DNA of 9,317 nt from positions 1 through 9,317 of the forward strand of contig VGLT01000031.1 in NCBI GenBank assembly GCA_016866635.1. The letters are read 5' to 3'. The first letter of the stretch is position 1. The number at the start of each line of letters is the position of its first letter. Of this stretch, positions 1-5,978 are shown one piece after another. Origin of the DNA: Candidatus Uhrbacteria bacterium (lineage in GTDB: Bacteria; Patescibacteriota; Patescibacteriia; 2-12-FULL-60-25). The translations under genes were made by a program, and so were the position numbers. The notes below the pieces were generated by a model. That model did no database searches. It saw only the letters and a program-made list of their open reading frames with translations, and was not told the origin of the DNA.

Positions 1-109
1 GGTTGAACGAGTGCATGGACTTGAGGTGACGGTTTCAACCACGGCCGGTACCAAATCCAACGGTCAACTCTTACTCAAAGCATTGGGATTCCCATTCCAA
101 AATCGCTAA
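1..109 (+). CDS. rplE: 50S ribosomal protein L5 (uL5), C-terminal end only
   Basis: This is the last 35 codons of ribosomal protein uL5, read in the frame that starts at base 2 and ends in TAA at 107-109; the rest lies upstream of the window. uL5 binds 5S rRNA and the central protuberance of the 50S subunit. The visible peptide contains GLEVTVSTTA followed by LLKALGFPF, which matches the conserved uL5 C-terminus (typically an I/V-T-V-TTA strand and a final LLK-x-x-G-x-PF). The position directly before rpsZ is the standard spc operon order, which supports the call despite the short fragment. Confidence 0.9.
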   Translation, partial: VERVHGLEVTVSTTAGTKSNGQLLLKALGFPFQNR

Positions 110-113
110 CTCT

Positions 114-299
114 ATGGCAACGACTTCTCAAATCGCCAAGTCAAACCGCAAGCCAAAGTTTTCCACGCGCGCCGTGCATCGATGCTGGCGTTGTGGTCGC
201 AGACATGGCTATATGCGCGACTTTGACTTGTGCCGTATCTGTTTCCGTGAGCTCGCGAATCGGGGGGAGCTCCCTGGAGTGACCAAATCAAGCTGGTAA
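114..299 (+). CDS. rpsZ: 30S ribosomal protein S14, zinc-binding type Z (uS14)
   Basis: A 61-residue uS14 of the short, zinc-containing class, a protein of the 30S head. Two CxxC pairs, C24/C27 and C40/C43, form the four-cysteine zinc site. The flanking RKPKFSTRA and LCRICFRELANRGELPGVTKSSW-type C-terminus (residues 39-61) are family hallmarks. The length equals the usual 61 residues of type Z; the longer zinc-free S14 would be about 90-100. The start follows the rplE stop by 4 bases. There is no Shine-Dalgarno; the ATG is preceded directly by TCT, a context shared by other genes here. It is surely co-transcribed with its neighbours. Confidence 0.97.
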   Translation: MATTSQIAKSNRKPKFSTRAVHRCWRCGRRHGYMRDFDLCRICFRELANRGELPGVTKSSW

Positions 300-310
300 T
301 TTTCACCATT

Positions 311-703
311 ATGTTTACTGATCCAATCGCCGACTTCATCACACGCATTCGCAATGCGCAAGCAGCTCACCATGAACAATTGGTGGTGCCAGGTTCACGC
401 ATCAAACTTGCGATGGCTAAAATTCTGGAACGCGAAGGCTATGTGGCAGAAGCCAAAGAAAAAGCAGAAGGGGCCCGCAAAATGATTGAGGTGACCTTGA
501 AGTATTTGGGTAAGACACCATACATCCGTTCCTTGACGCGCGTCTCGACCCCCGGCCGTCGCGTGTATCGCAAGGCAAACGAGTTACCGCGCGTGTTATC
601 TGATCAAGGGATCGCGATCGTTTCCACTTCTGCTGGGCTCATGACCAACAAGGAAGCACGCAAGCGCAAGCTTGGCGGTGAAGTCTTGTGTGAAATTTAC
701 TAA
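311..703 (+). CDS. rpsH: 30S ribosomal protein S8 (uS8)
   Basis: A 130-residue uS8, the 16S rRNA central-domain binding protein of the 30S subunit. The N-terminus reads DPIADFITRIRNAQ (residues 4-17), the classic uS8 start. The C-terminal rRNA-binding half contains STSAGLMTNKEAR and ends GGEVLCEIY, matching the conserved STS-G-MT-KEAR...GGE-L-x-x-(Y/W). The length is normal for bacteria. It starts 11 bases after rpsZ. The ATG is preceded by ATT, so this is one of the few genes here without the NCT context; no Shine-Dalgarno is visible. In E. coli, S8 represses spc operon translation by binding near the rplE start, which lies outside this window. Confidence 0.97.
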   Translation: MFTDPIADFITRIRNAQAAHHEQLVVPGSRIKLAMAKILEREGYVAEAKEKAEGARKMIEVTLKYLGKTPYIRSLTRVSTPGRRVYRKANELPRVLSDQGIAIVSTSAGLMTNKEARKRKLGGEVLCEIY

Positions 704-707
704 ACCT

Positions 708-1259
708 ATGTCACGTATTGGAAAAAAACCCGTTCTCCTGACTTCTGACATCACTCCGACGATTGATGCAGGTTCGGTGACGTTGAAAGGTGGAAAAACC
801 ACCCTAACCATCCCACTCCCTCCACACGCACATGTCGCGTTGGAAGGAGAGCCAAAAGCGCTTGTCGTCACGGTTGATGATAACGAAAACGTGGAACAGC
901 GTGCTATTTGGGGACTGACTCGACAATTGTTGCAAAACGCCGTTGAGGGATTAAAAAACCCATTTTCAAAGACGCTGGAGTTTGTTGGAGTTGGTTTTAA
1001 GGTCGCATTGGAAGGACGCAAGCTTGTGATGGACGTTGGCTTTTCTCACTCCGTCGATTTCCCCCTTCCAGAAGGTGTGGACGCAAAAGTAGAGAAACAA
1101 TTACTGACGTTGACGAGCGCGGACAAGCAGTTGTTGGGCGAGACAGCCGCTCGTGTGCGTCGCATCAAGCCCCCAGAACCGTATAAAGGTAAAGGAATTA
1201 AATATGTCGACGAGGTTATCCGCCGCAAGGCTGGCAAGACCGCGAAGACGGCATCCTAA
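708..1259 (+). CDS. rplF: 50S ribosomal protein L6 (uL6)
   Basis: A 183-residue uL6, a two-domain protein near the factor-binding site of the 50S subunit. The start is set by the conserved MSRIGKKPV N-terminus; an in-frame upstream ATG at 672 lies inside rpsH and would add 12 non-conserved residues. The C-terminal domain carries the family signature PPEPYKGKGIKY (residues 155-166) followed by DEVIRRKAGK. The length is typical (about 175-185). It begins 4 bases after the rpsH stop, with CCT directly before ATG and no Shine-Dalgarno, so translation is probably coupled to rpsH or depends on the start context. Confidence 0.97.
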   Translation: MSRIGKKPVLLTSDITPTIDAGSVTLKGGKTTLTIPLPPHAHVALEGEPKALVVTVDDNENVEQRAIWGLTRQLLQNAVEGLKNPFSKTLEFVGVGFKVALEGRKLVMDVGFSHSVDFPLPEGVDAKVEKQLLTLTSADKQLLGETAARVRRIKPPEPYKGKGIKYVDEVIRRKAGKTAKTAS

Positions 1260-1267
1260 TCTCTCCT

Positions 1268-1633
1268 ATGATTTCTTCTCGTGCATTAGCCCAACAACGC
1301 GTGCGTCGCATGCGTCGTGTCCGTGCCAAGGTGCAGGGTTCGACGGAGCGACCTCGCTTAAGCGTTCATCGTAGTCTGGCACATATGAGTGCGCAGATTA
1401 TTGATGATGTTTCCGGTAAGACGCTCGTGGCGTTCCGTGATGTAGATCTTTCCGACGCGGAGCGAAAGGGTAAAACGAAAACAGAATTGGCTACGCTTGT
1501 CGGTCAGAAGTTGGGAGAGCAAGCCAAAGTCAAGGGGATTGAAAAGGTGGTGTTTGATCGACGTGATAAAAAATATCATGGTCGTGTCAAAGCCTTGGCA
1601 GAGGGCGCTCGCGCAGCGGGTTTGATTTTCTAA
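1268..1633 (+). CDS. rplR: 50S ribosomal protein L18 (uL18)
   Basis: A 121-residue uL18, the 5S rRNA-binding protein of the central protuberance. The basic, arginine-rich N-terminus (residues 10-21, RVRRMRRVRAKV) leads into ERPRLSVHRS, and the protein ends with FDRRDKKYHGRVKALAEGAR and a terminal GLIF, matching the usual FDR...YHGRVKALA-x-x-AREAGL-F ending. The length is normal. It follows rplF by 8 bases, and its stop codon touches the next possible ATG. The start is preceded directly by CCT; the upstream sequence is pyrimidine-rich with no Shine-Dalgarno. Confidence 0.97.
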   Translation: MISSRALAQQRVRRMRRVRAKVQGSTERPRLSVHRSLAHMSAQIIDDVSGKTLVAFRDVDLSDAERKGKTKTELATLVGQKLGEQAKVKGIEKVVFDRRDKKYHGRVKALAEGARAAGLIF

Positions 1634-1642
1634 ATGTATTCT

Positions 1643-2311
1643 ATGATTGACGAAAACGTAACAAAGGAAGAGGTAACCGTTCCCGCGGCAGACGCGGCTC
1701 CTTCTGGAACACAACCAGCAGAGATGAGTGACCGAGGTCCTCGTCGTGGAGGACCACAGCGCGGAGGTCCGCGAGGGGGCGGTCGTGGTGGTCGAGGCGG
1801 AGGACGCGGTCCTCGTCGTCCAGGTTCAGATGTGCCAGCCGAGGCTGACTATGAAGAAAAGAATATCGAAGTAGCTCGTGTCACACGTGTGACGAAAGGG
1901 GGAAAGCGCATGCGTTTCCGTGTGTTGGCCGTGATTGGGAATCGCAAAGGACGCGTCGGATTTGGTTTGGCCAAAGGGGTTGATGTCGCCGCCGCAACCT
2001 CAAAAGCAACGACGCAGGCGCGCAAAGCATTGTTGACCATTCCGCTGACGTACGAAACAGTTCCACACCCCGTCTCTGCCAAATTTGGTGCGGCCAGTGT
2101 ATTGTTAAAGCCGGCTCCAACCGGAACGGGAGTGAAAGCCGGAGGCTCTGTGCGTATTGTGCTTGAGCTTGCGGGAATTCCAAACGTGGTCGCAAAGATT
2201 TTGGGATCCTCCAACAAAATTAACAATGTGAAAGCAACGTTTGCTGCATTGAAGCAATTGCGTACACCGGTTAAAGGGGAGACGACCCAGGTAGTCACTA
2301 GTAACTCGTAA
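1643..2311 (+). CDS. rpsE: 30S ribosomal protein S5 (uS5) with RG-rich N-terminal extension
   Basis: A 222-residue uS5 (about 165 is usual), part of the 30S accuracy centre and mRNA entry site. The core begins near residue 72 with EKNIEVARVTRVTKGGKRMRFR, the double-stranded-RNA-binding-like domain, followed by GNRKGRVGFGLAKG, then APTGTGVKAGG and AGIPNVVAKILGSSNK in the C-terminal domain. Before it lies an acidic and then disordered extension; residues 31-60 are almost entirely Arg, Gly and Pro with several RGG units. I chose ATG 1643 because it has the TCT-ATG context used by rpsZ, rplO and secY; the ATG at 1634, directly abutting the rplR stop, is the alternative and adds only three residues. 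The next gene is rplO; no rpmD intervenes. Confidence 0.95.
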   Translation: MIDENVTKEEVTVPAADAAPSGTQPAEMSDRGPRRGGPQRGGPRGGGRGGRGGGRGPRRPGSDVPAEADYEEKNIEVARVTRVTKGGKRMRFRVLAVIGNRKGRVGFGLAKGVDVAAATSKATTQARKALLTIPLTYETVPHPVSAKFGAASVLLKPAPTGTGVKAGGSVRIVLELAGIPNVVAKILGSSNKINNVKATFAALKQLRTPVKGETTQVVTSNS

Positions 2312-2328
2312 CCCGTAACTAGTAAATA
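2301..2328 (+). repeat. Four imperfect 7-bp tandem units across the rpsE stop
   Basis: Four 7-base units lie head to tail: GTAACTC, GTAACCC, GTAACTA and GTAAATA. They cover the last codons and TAA stop of rpsE (2309-2311) and most of the short gap before rplO, the place where rpmD would normally sit. Two ACTAGT palindromes (2297-2302 and 2318-2323) bracket the middle units. The related 9-mer AGTTACTAG, the reverse complement of CTAGTAACT at 2298-2306, covers the secY stop (4088-4096). The repeat itself is plain in the sequence; any role is unknown. Confidence 0.6.
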
Positions 2329-2333
2329 TATCT

Positions 2334-2807
2334 ATGACACTTACTCTGCATACCATTGCTTCAAGCAAGGGATCACGTACCAAGAAGTTTCGCGTGGGCC
2401 GAGGTCGTGGTACCGGTCGTGGAACCACCGCTGGACGCGGAACCAAAGGACAACGTGCGCGCAGTGGCGGACGTAATAAACTTCGTCTAAAAGGATTGAA
2501 GCAGATGTTGCTTGGATTTCCAAAAATGCGTGGGTTTACCAGTTTGAAAGCTAAAGCCGTGACGATTCCATTGAGTCGATTGACCACATGGAAAGAGGGG
2601 ATGGTCGTGTCATTGGAGCATTTGAAACAGCAGGGAATGGTGACGCGCTCCACGCAAACGGTGAAGATTGTTGGCAGAGGAGCGTTTCATCACAAAATTG
2701 TCGTCGAAGGCGTCTTGGTGAGCGCGGGAGCAAAAGCGGCAATTGAGAAAGCGGGCGGATCAATCAAGGCGCAGAAAGTGGAAAAGAAAAAGGCGGCTAC
2801 AAAATAA
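2334..2807 (+). CDS. rplO: 50S ribosomal protein L15 (uL15)
   Basis: A 157-residue uL15, a late-assembly 50S protein with a long flexible N-terminal arm reaching into 23S rRNA. The arm is visible as the Gly/Arg-rich stretch at residues 20-46 (RVGRGRGTGRG, then AGRGTKGQRARSGG). The globular part follows with GFPKMRGF and ends with the family-typical VLVSAGAKAAIEKAGGSI, then a lysine-rich tail. The length is slightly above the usual 145-150. It lies 22 bases after rpsE, the largest gap between adjacent ribosomal protein genes here and the site of the missing rpmD. TCT stands directly before the ATG, in an AT-rich leader with no Shine-Dalgarno. Confidence 0.97.
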   Translation: MTLTLHTIASSKGSRTKKFRVGRGRGTGRGTTAGRGTKGQRARSGGRNKLRLKGLKQMLLGFPKMRGFTSLKAKAVTIPLSRLTTWKEGMVVSLEHLKQQGMVTRSTQTVKIVGRGAFHHKIVVEGVLVSAGAKAAIEKAGGSIKAQKVEKKKAATK

Positions 2808-2818
2808 TATAAAATTCT

Positions 2819-4096
2819 ATGTGGGATAAACTCAAAAGCGTGTGGCAAGTCAAAGAGGTTCGCAACTCGCTGATGTTTGTGATCCTCATGATGGTGTTGT
2901 TCCGTTTAGTTGCCAACATCCCACTTCCGGGAATTGACCTGGTAGCCCTCAAGCGTTTTTTTGACGCAAATCAGGTGCTTGGATTGCTCAATCTATTTTC
3001 TGGTGGAACCGTACGTAACTTTAGCGTGGTCGCGCTTGGTGTTGCTCCCTACATTACCGCTTCCATCATTTTTCAGTTGCTTGGCATGATTGTGCCGCGC
3101 ATTGAGGAAATCCAAAAAGATGGGGAAGCTGGACGTCACAAAATTAATCAATGGACGCGTTTATTGACGGTCCCGCTCGCGATCATCCAGTCATTTAGTT
3201 TGCTCGCATTGCTGCGTCAATCTCAGTTTCCGATTTTGACGAATGAGAGCCCCTTTCACCTGCTCATGATTATCACAGCCGTGACCGCAGGGACATTGTT
3301 TTTGATGTGGATTGGAGAACTTATTTCCGAGAAGAAAGTGGGAAATGGCGTTTCGCTCCTGATCTTTGCCGGTATCTTGGCTGATCTCCCGAACGCTGTT
3401 TCTCGGTTTTTGGCAACGTATGATTCGTCACAATGGATGACAGTGGTGTTGTATGTCGCGGTTGCCATTCTCACCGTTGTGGGAGTCGTCTTTGTTACAG
3501 AAGGCCAGCGAAATATTCCCGTGCAGTATGCGCGTCAGATGCGTGGCATGTCGTCCTCGACCGGGGGAGCAACGTCCACGTTACCACTTCGTGTAAACAT
3601 GGTGGGAGTCATTCCTATTATCTTCGCGATTTCGTTGTTGATTTTCCCAACCATCATTGCGCAATTCTTGTCACGAGCGCAAACGGTATGGGTCGCGGAT
3701 ATTGCGCGATGGATCACCATTACCCTTCAGAACCAGTGGATTTACGGAATTCTTTATTTTGGCTTAGTGGTTGGTTTCACGTATTTCTACACCGCGGTGG
3801 TGTTTCATCCAGATCAGATCGCGGAAAACCTGCAAAAACAGGGGAGCTTTGTTCCCGGTATTCGTCCAGGTAAACCAACAGCGGAATATCTCCAAAATAT
3901 TATTCAGCGCATTACGCTTGGAGGAGCCCTCTTTTTGGGTGCGATCGCGGTGCTACCACTGATTGCACAAGGGCTGACACGATCGACAACGCTTGCCCTT
4001 GGCGGCACCTCACTTTTGATCGTTGTTTCCGTGGTGATCGAATCCGTGAAACAAATCGAGTCACAATTGACGATGAGAGAGTACGATAGTTACTAG
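2819..4096 (+). CDS. secY: Protein translocase subunit SecY
   Basis: The 425-residue channel subunit of the Sec translocon, an inner-membrane protein with ten expected transmembrane helices, which exports and inserts nascent proteins with SecE and SecA. Family landmarks appear in order: IPLPGID in the plug/TM2 region (residues 34-40); GEAGRHKINQWTR in the first large cytoplasmic loop; MWIGELISEKKVGNGVSLLIFAGI in TM4-5; GQRNIPVQYAR in the TM6-7 cytoplasmic loop; LPLRVNMVGVIPIIFA in TM7; QGSFVPGIRPGKPT in the TM8-9 loop; and a final IESVKQIESQLTMREYD tail. The length is normal. It starts 11 bases after rplO with TCT-ATG and no Shine-Dalgarno, in the standard spc position. Confidence 0.98.
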   Translation: MWDKLKSVWQVKEVRNSLMFVILMMVLFRLVANIPLPGIDLVALKRFFDANQVLGLLNLFSGGTVRNFSVVALGVAPYITASIIFQLLGMIVPRIEEIQKDGEAGRHKINQWTRLLTVPLAIIQSFSLLALLRQSQFPILTNESPFHLLMIITAVTAGTLFLMWIGELISEKKVGNGVSLLIFAGILADLPNAVSRFLATYDSSQWMTVVLYVAVAILTVVGVVFVTEGQRNIPVQYARQMRGMSSSTGGATSTLPLRVNMVGVIPIIFAISLLIFPTIIAQFLSRAQTVWVADIARWITITLQNQWIYGILYFGLVVGFTYFYTAVVFHPDQIAENLQKQGSFVPGIRPGKPTAEYLQNIIQRITLGGALFLGAIAVLPLIAQGLTRSTTLALGGTSLLIVVSVVIESVKQIESQLTMREYDSY

Positions 4097-4112
4097 ATAC
4101 GAGAACAGAAAA

Positions 4113-4138
4113 ACAAAGCGCGCCCAGAGGGCTTTTGT
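4113..4138 (+). terminator. Weak terminator-like hairpin between secY and adk
   Basis: GCCC (4122-4125) and GGGC (4129-4132) can pair around a 3-base loop, and ACAAA (4113-4117) can pair with TTTGT (4134-4138) beyond an internal loop. The 3' arm runs into TTTT. The stem is short and interrupted, so at best this is a partial terminator that lowers read-through from the ribosomal genes into adk. Its 3' end overlaps the -35 box of the candidate adk promoter. Confidence 0.35.
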
Positions 4139-4163
4139 CAACCATTTCGGGGAATGCTATCCT
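4135..4163 (+). promoter_or_regulatory. Candidate sigma-70-type promoter for adk giving a leaderless mRNA
   Basis: TTGTCA (4135-4140, five of six matches to TTGACA) is followed after exactly 17 bases by TATCCT (4158-4163, four of six matches to TATAAT). TG at 4155-4156 supplies the extended -10 element. Transcription would be expected to start about 7 bases past the -10 box, at roughly 4170-4171, which coincides with the adk ATG at 4171. The boxes and spacing are seen directly; activity is inferred. Confidence 0.6.
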
Positions 4164-4170
4164 GCAGGCC

Positions 4171-4830
4171 ATGCCTCGGAAACGTCTTCAGGCCTTGATT
4201 TTTGGACCTCAGGGGTCAGGTAAGAGCACCCAGGGGCATTTGTTGTCGGATTGGTTTGGGGTGCCGCTGACGAGTTCTGGCGACATGATTCGTGAAGAGA
4301 TTGAGAAAGGGAGTACGCTGGGACATATGGTGGAGGAATATGTTGCATCCGGTGTGCTTGCGCCGGATGAAGTTGTGAATGCGATCATTCTCAAGCGATT
4401 AAAAGAAGTATCAGCAGAAAGAGGATTTGTGTTAGATGGGTATCCGCGCAACGTGGAGCAAGCAGAGTCGCTTGATCGCATCATGAAAATTCATCTCGCG
4501 ATTCAACTCAAGATGCGAGATGGGGAAGCGGTGCGTCGGTTGCAAGGGCGTCGTCAATGTTCCAAATGCCGTTCGATTTTTCATGTAGATGAGCTTTCTC
4601 CAGCTCAGCAGAAGCGCTGCTCTCTGTGCGGCTGCAGGCTAATCAAACGCGAGGATGATGAAGAAGAAACCATTCGCCGGCGATTGGCCTCCTATCATTT
4701 TATGACCGAACCTATGTCTGCATACTATCGTGAACGCGGAGTTCTTTTGATGGTGAATGCAGAGCAATCTATTAAACAGTTGTTTGAAGAAATTGTTCGG
4801 AAGATTCGTAAGTTGGGATTTGTTGTGTAA
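4171..4830 (+). CDS. adk: Adenylate kinase, zinc-type LID domain
   Basis: A 219-residue adenylate kinase (ATP + AMP = 2 ADP), cytoplasmic and in its usual place after secY. The P-loop is GPQGSGKST (residues 12-20). The AMP-binding region carries SGDMIR (36-41), and VLDGYPRN (87-94) is the usual LDGFPR motif with Tyr for Phe. The LID has paired cysteines C130/C133 and C150/C153 for zinc, then KREDDEEETIRRRL (159-172) with the catalytic arginines. The start is ATG 4171: it gives the normal distance to the P-loop, and the upstream in-frame TTG at 4135 is part of the candidate -35 box. No Shine-Dalgarno is present, consistent with leaderless translation. The stop lies 2 bases before map. Confidence 0.95.
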   Translation: MPRKRLQALIFGPQGSGKSTQGHLLSDWFGVPLTSSGDMIREEIEKGSTLGHMVEEYVASGVLAPDEVVNAIILKRLKEVSAERGFVLDGYPRNVEQAESLDRIMKIHLAIQLKMRDGEAVRRLQGRRQCSKCRSIFHVDELSPAQQKRCSLCGCRLIKREDDEEETIRRRLASYHFMTEPMSAYYRERGVLLMVNAEQSIKQLFEEIVRKIRKLGFVV

Positions 4831-4832
4831 CT

Positions 4833-5618
4833 ATGTCGATGATAAAAACGCCAGACGAAATCGAAAAACTCAAACGCGGTGGCGAGATTCTTTCTCGCAT
4901 CCTGCGAGAGATTCGTGATGCATGCGTGCCGGGGGTTGGCTCAGAAGAGTTAGATGCCATCGCGAGAAAACGGATGGCAGAAGCTGGCGGTGAGCCTTCG
5001 TTTTTAGGCTACCGTATTTCCAAAAATGATATGGCCTTTCCAGGTGCGCTTTGTGTTTCCATCAATGAAGAAGTTGTTCATGGATTGCCCATTCCAAATC
5101 GGGTGATTCAAAAAGGGGATATCGTCGGGTTAGATATCGGGATGTGGTATGAAGGATTAGCAACAGACATGGCAACGACTGTGATTGTGGGTGATAAAGC
5201 TAATCCAAATGTTCGCGCGCTTGTCGCAGATACGCGAGCATCGCTTGTTCAAGGAATCTCCGTTATTAAAGCCGGCGGATGGATACGTGATATTAGTGGA
5301 GCGATCGAGGATTATTTAAAGCCAAAAAAGTACGGGATTGTGAAAGATTTGGTCGGCCATGGAGTTGGACATGCGGTGCATGAAGAACCGCAGGTGCCGA
5401 ATTATCGCGAACCAAGAAACAAGCCCATACAACTCGAGGTGGGGATGGTGCTAGCGATTGAACCCATGGTGACGTTGGGAGATTGGCGTGTGAACGTCAA
5501 AGAAGACGGCTGGACGATCGTGACGGCAGACAAAAGTTTGGCGGCACATTTTGAAGTCACCGTCGTCGTGACAGAAACGGGATACGATTTGATTACTCCG
5601 TGGCCGGACGTGAATTAA
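4833..5618 (+). CDS. map: Methionine aminopeptidase, type I
   Basis: A 261-residue type I methionine aminopeptidase, which removes the initiator Met from new proteins. The five metal ligands can be aligned with the E. coli enzyme: D101, D112 (the same 11-residue spacing), H176 in VGHGVGH, E210 in AIEP and E241 in AHFEV. The substrate-side histidines are H83 (VVHG) and H183 (VHEEPQVPNY). There is no N-terminal zinc-finger extension and no type II insertion. It starts 2 bases after adk, with ACT directly before ATG; a second in-frame ATG lies at 4839. It is the last + strand gene of the cluster; infA, rpmJ and rpsM, which commonly follow, are not in the window. Confidence 0.97.
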   Translation: MSMIKTPDEIEKLKRGGEILSRILREIRDACVPGVGSEELDAIARKRMAEAGGEPSFLGYRISKNDMAFPGALCVSINEEVVHGLPIPNRVIQKGDIVGLDIGMWYEGLATDMATTVIVGDKANPNVRALVADTRASLVQGISVIKAGGWIRDISGAIEDYLKPKKYGIVKDLVGHGVGHAVHEEPQVPNYREPRNKPIQLEVGMVLAIEPMVTLGDWRVNVKEDGWTIVTADKSLAAHFEVTVVVTETGYDLITPWPDVN

Positions 5619-5619
5619 T

Positions 5620-5663
5620 CAGTATAAAGAAGCGCCGGCTACGCTGAGGTTGCGTAGCCGGCG
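5620..5663 (-). terminator. Rho-independent terminator of the 75-codon - strand gene
   Basis: A perfect 12-bp GC-rich stem (CGCCGGCTACGC at 5633-5644 with its complement at 5652-5663) closes a 7-base loop. Read on the - strand, it is followed by CTTCTTTATA (5632-5623), a modest U-rich tail, and it begins 18 bases after the small gene's stop. On the + strand the stem is followed by GAGAAGC with no T-run, so it is a poor terminator for map, although it could protect the map 3' end. Confidence 0.7.
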
Positions 5664-5681
5664 GAGAAGCGGGGAGTCGGG

Positions 5682-5909
5682 TCAGCGCTCGGGCTTGAAG
5701 TTGAGCGTGCCGGGCGAGGCGGCGAACGAAGCTCCCGGCGTGCAGGCGCGGTCTGCCTTCGAGGAGTGGCCCGGTGGCCAGCTCATCTTGTCGCGGCCGA
5801 TCGGCGACTCGAGCCGCGAGTCTCCGACACGATCGGGCAGGTGACCGGGTTTGACGACGATGAGCTCATCTCGTTCGGGTTGCTGAGGATCGATGGGCAG
5901 GATGGGCAT
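5682..5909 (-). CDS. Small GC-rich ORF, 75 residues, unknown function
   Basis: I do not recognise this protein. It starts MPILPIDPQQPERDELIVVK and ends FKPER, with 12 prolines in 75 residues, one cysteine (C56), no membrane segment and no signal peptide; it looks largely disordered. Support for real coding comes from three signs. GGAGGA stands 4 bases upstream of the ATG, in a window where other genes lack a Shine-Dalgarno. Sixty of 75 codons (80%) end in G or C. The ORF sits exactly between two strong hairpins, one before the start and one after the stop. The base composition is clearly richer in GC than in the neighbouring genes, suggesting transfer or an unusual selective regime. Chance ORF in a GC-rich insert is the alternative. 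Confidence 0.55.
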   Translation of the reverse strand: MPILPIDPQQPERDELIVVKPGHLPDRVGDSRLESPIGRDKMSWPPGHSSKADRACTPGASFAASPGTLNFKPER

Positions 5910-5913
5910 GGAT

Positions 5914-5919
5914 TCCTCC
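5914..5919 (-). promoter_or_regulatory. Strong Shine-Dalgarno for the 75-codon ORF
   Basis: Read on the - strand, GGAGGA lies 4 bases before the ATG at 5909. The spacing is slightly short, but the match to the anti-Shine-Dalgarno core is full. It selects this ATG over the in-frame ATG at 6014, whose frame runs through the terminator hairpin. None of the other genes in the window has such a site. Confidence 0.6.
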
Positions 5920-5946
5920 GTAGCGCGAGCAAGAGGTGGATGGGGC

Positions 5947-5978
5947 CGAAAAACACCGCTGGTGGGCGGTGTTTTTCG
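5947..5978 (-). terminator. Perfect 13-bp terminator hairpin upstream of the small ORF
   Basis: CGAAAAACACCGC (5947-5959) and its exact complement (5966-5978) flank a 6-base loop. Because the A-run and T-run are part of the stem, it can act on both strands: on each, GCGGTG is followed by TTTTT. On the - strand it would end RNA started at the promoter at 6100-6128 before the small ORF is reached. On the + strand it would stop read-through from map toward the helicase gene. Confidence 0.8.

Noticed and set aside
672..707. Upstream ATG for rplF inside rpsH
   Set aside because: The conserved uL6 N-terminus MSRIGKKP starts at 708; the 12 extra residues are rpsH sequence read in another frame.
1634..1642. 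ATG at 1634 as rpsE start
   Set aside because: Possible, but it lacks the NCT context shown by most neighbours, while ATG 1643 has it; only three residues differ.
4135..4170. Upstream TTG start for adenylate kinase adding 12 residues
   Set aside because: The TTG is part of a good -35 box; the added residues are not family-like, and ATG 4171 gives the normal distance to the P-loop.
5633..5663. Hairpin as terminator of the map operon
   Set aside because: On the + strand there is no T-run after the stem; the U-rich tail is on the - strand side. The 13-bp hairpin at 5947-5978 is the better + strand stop.
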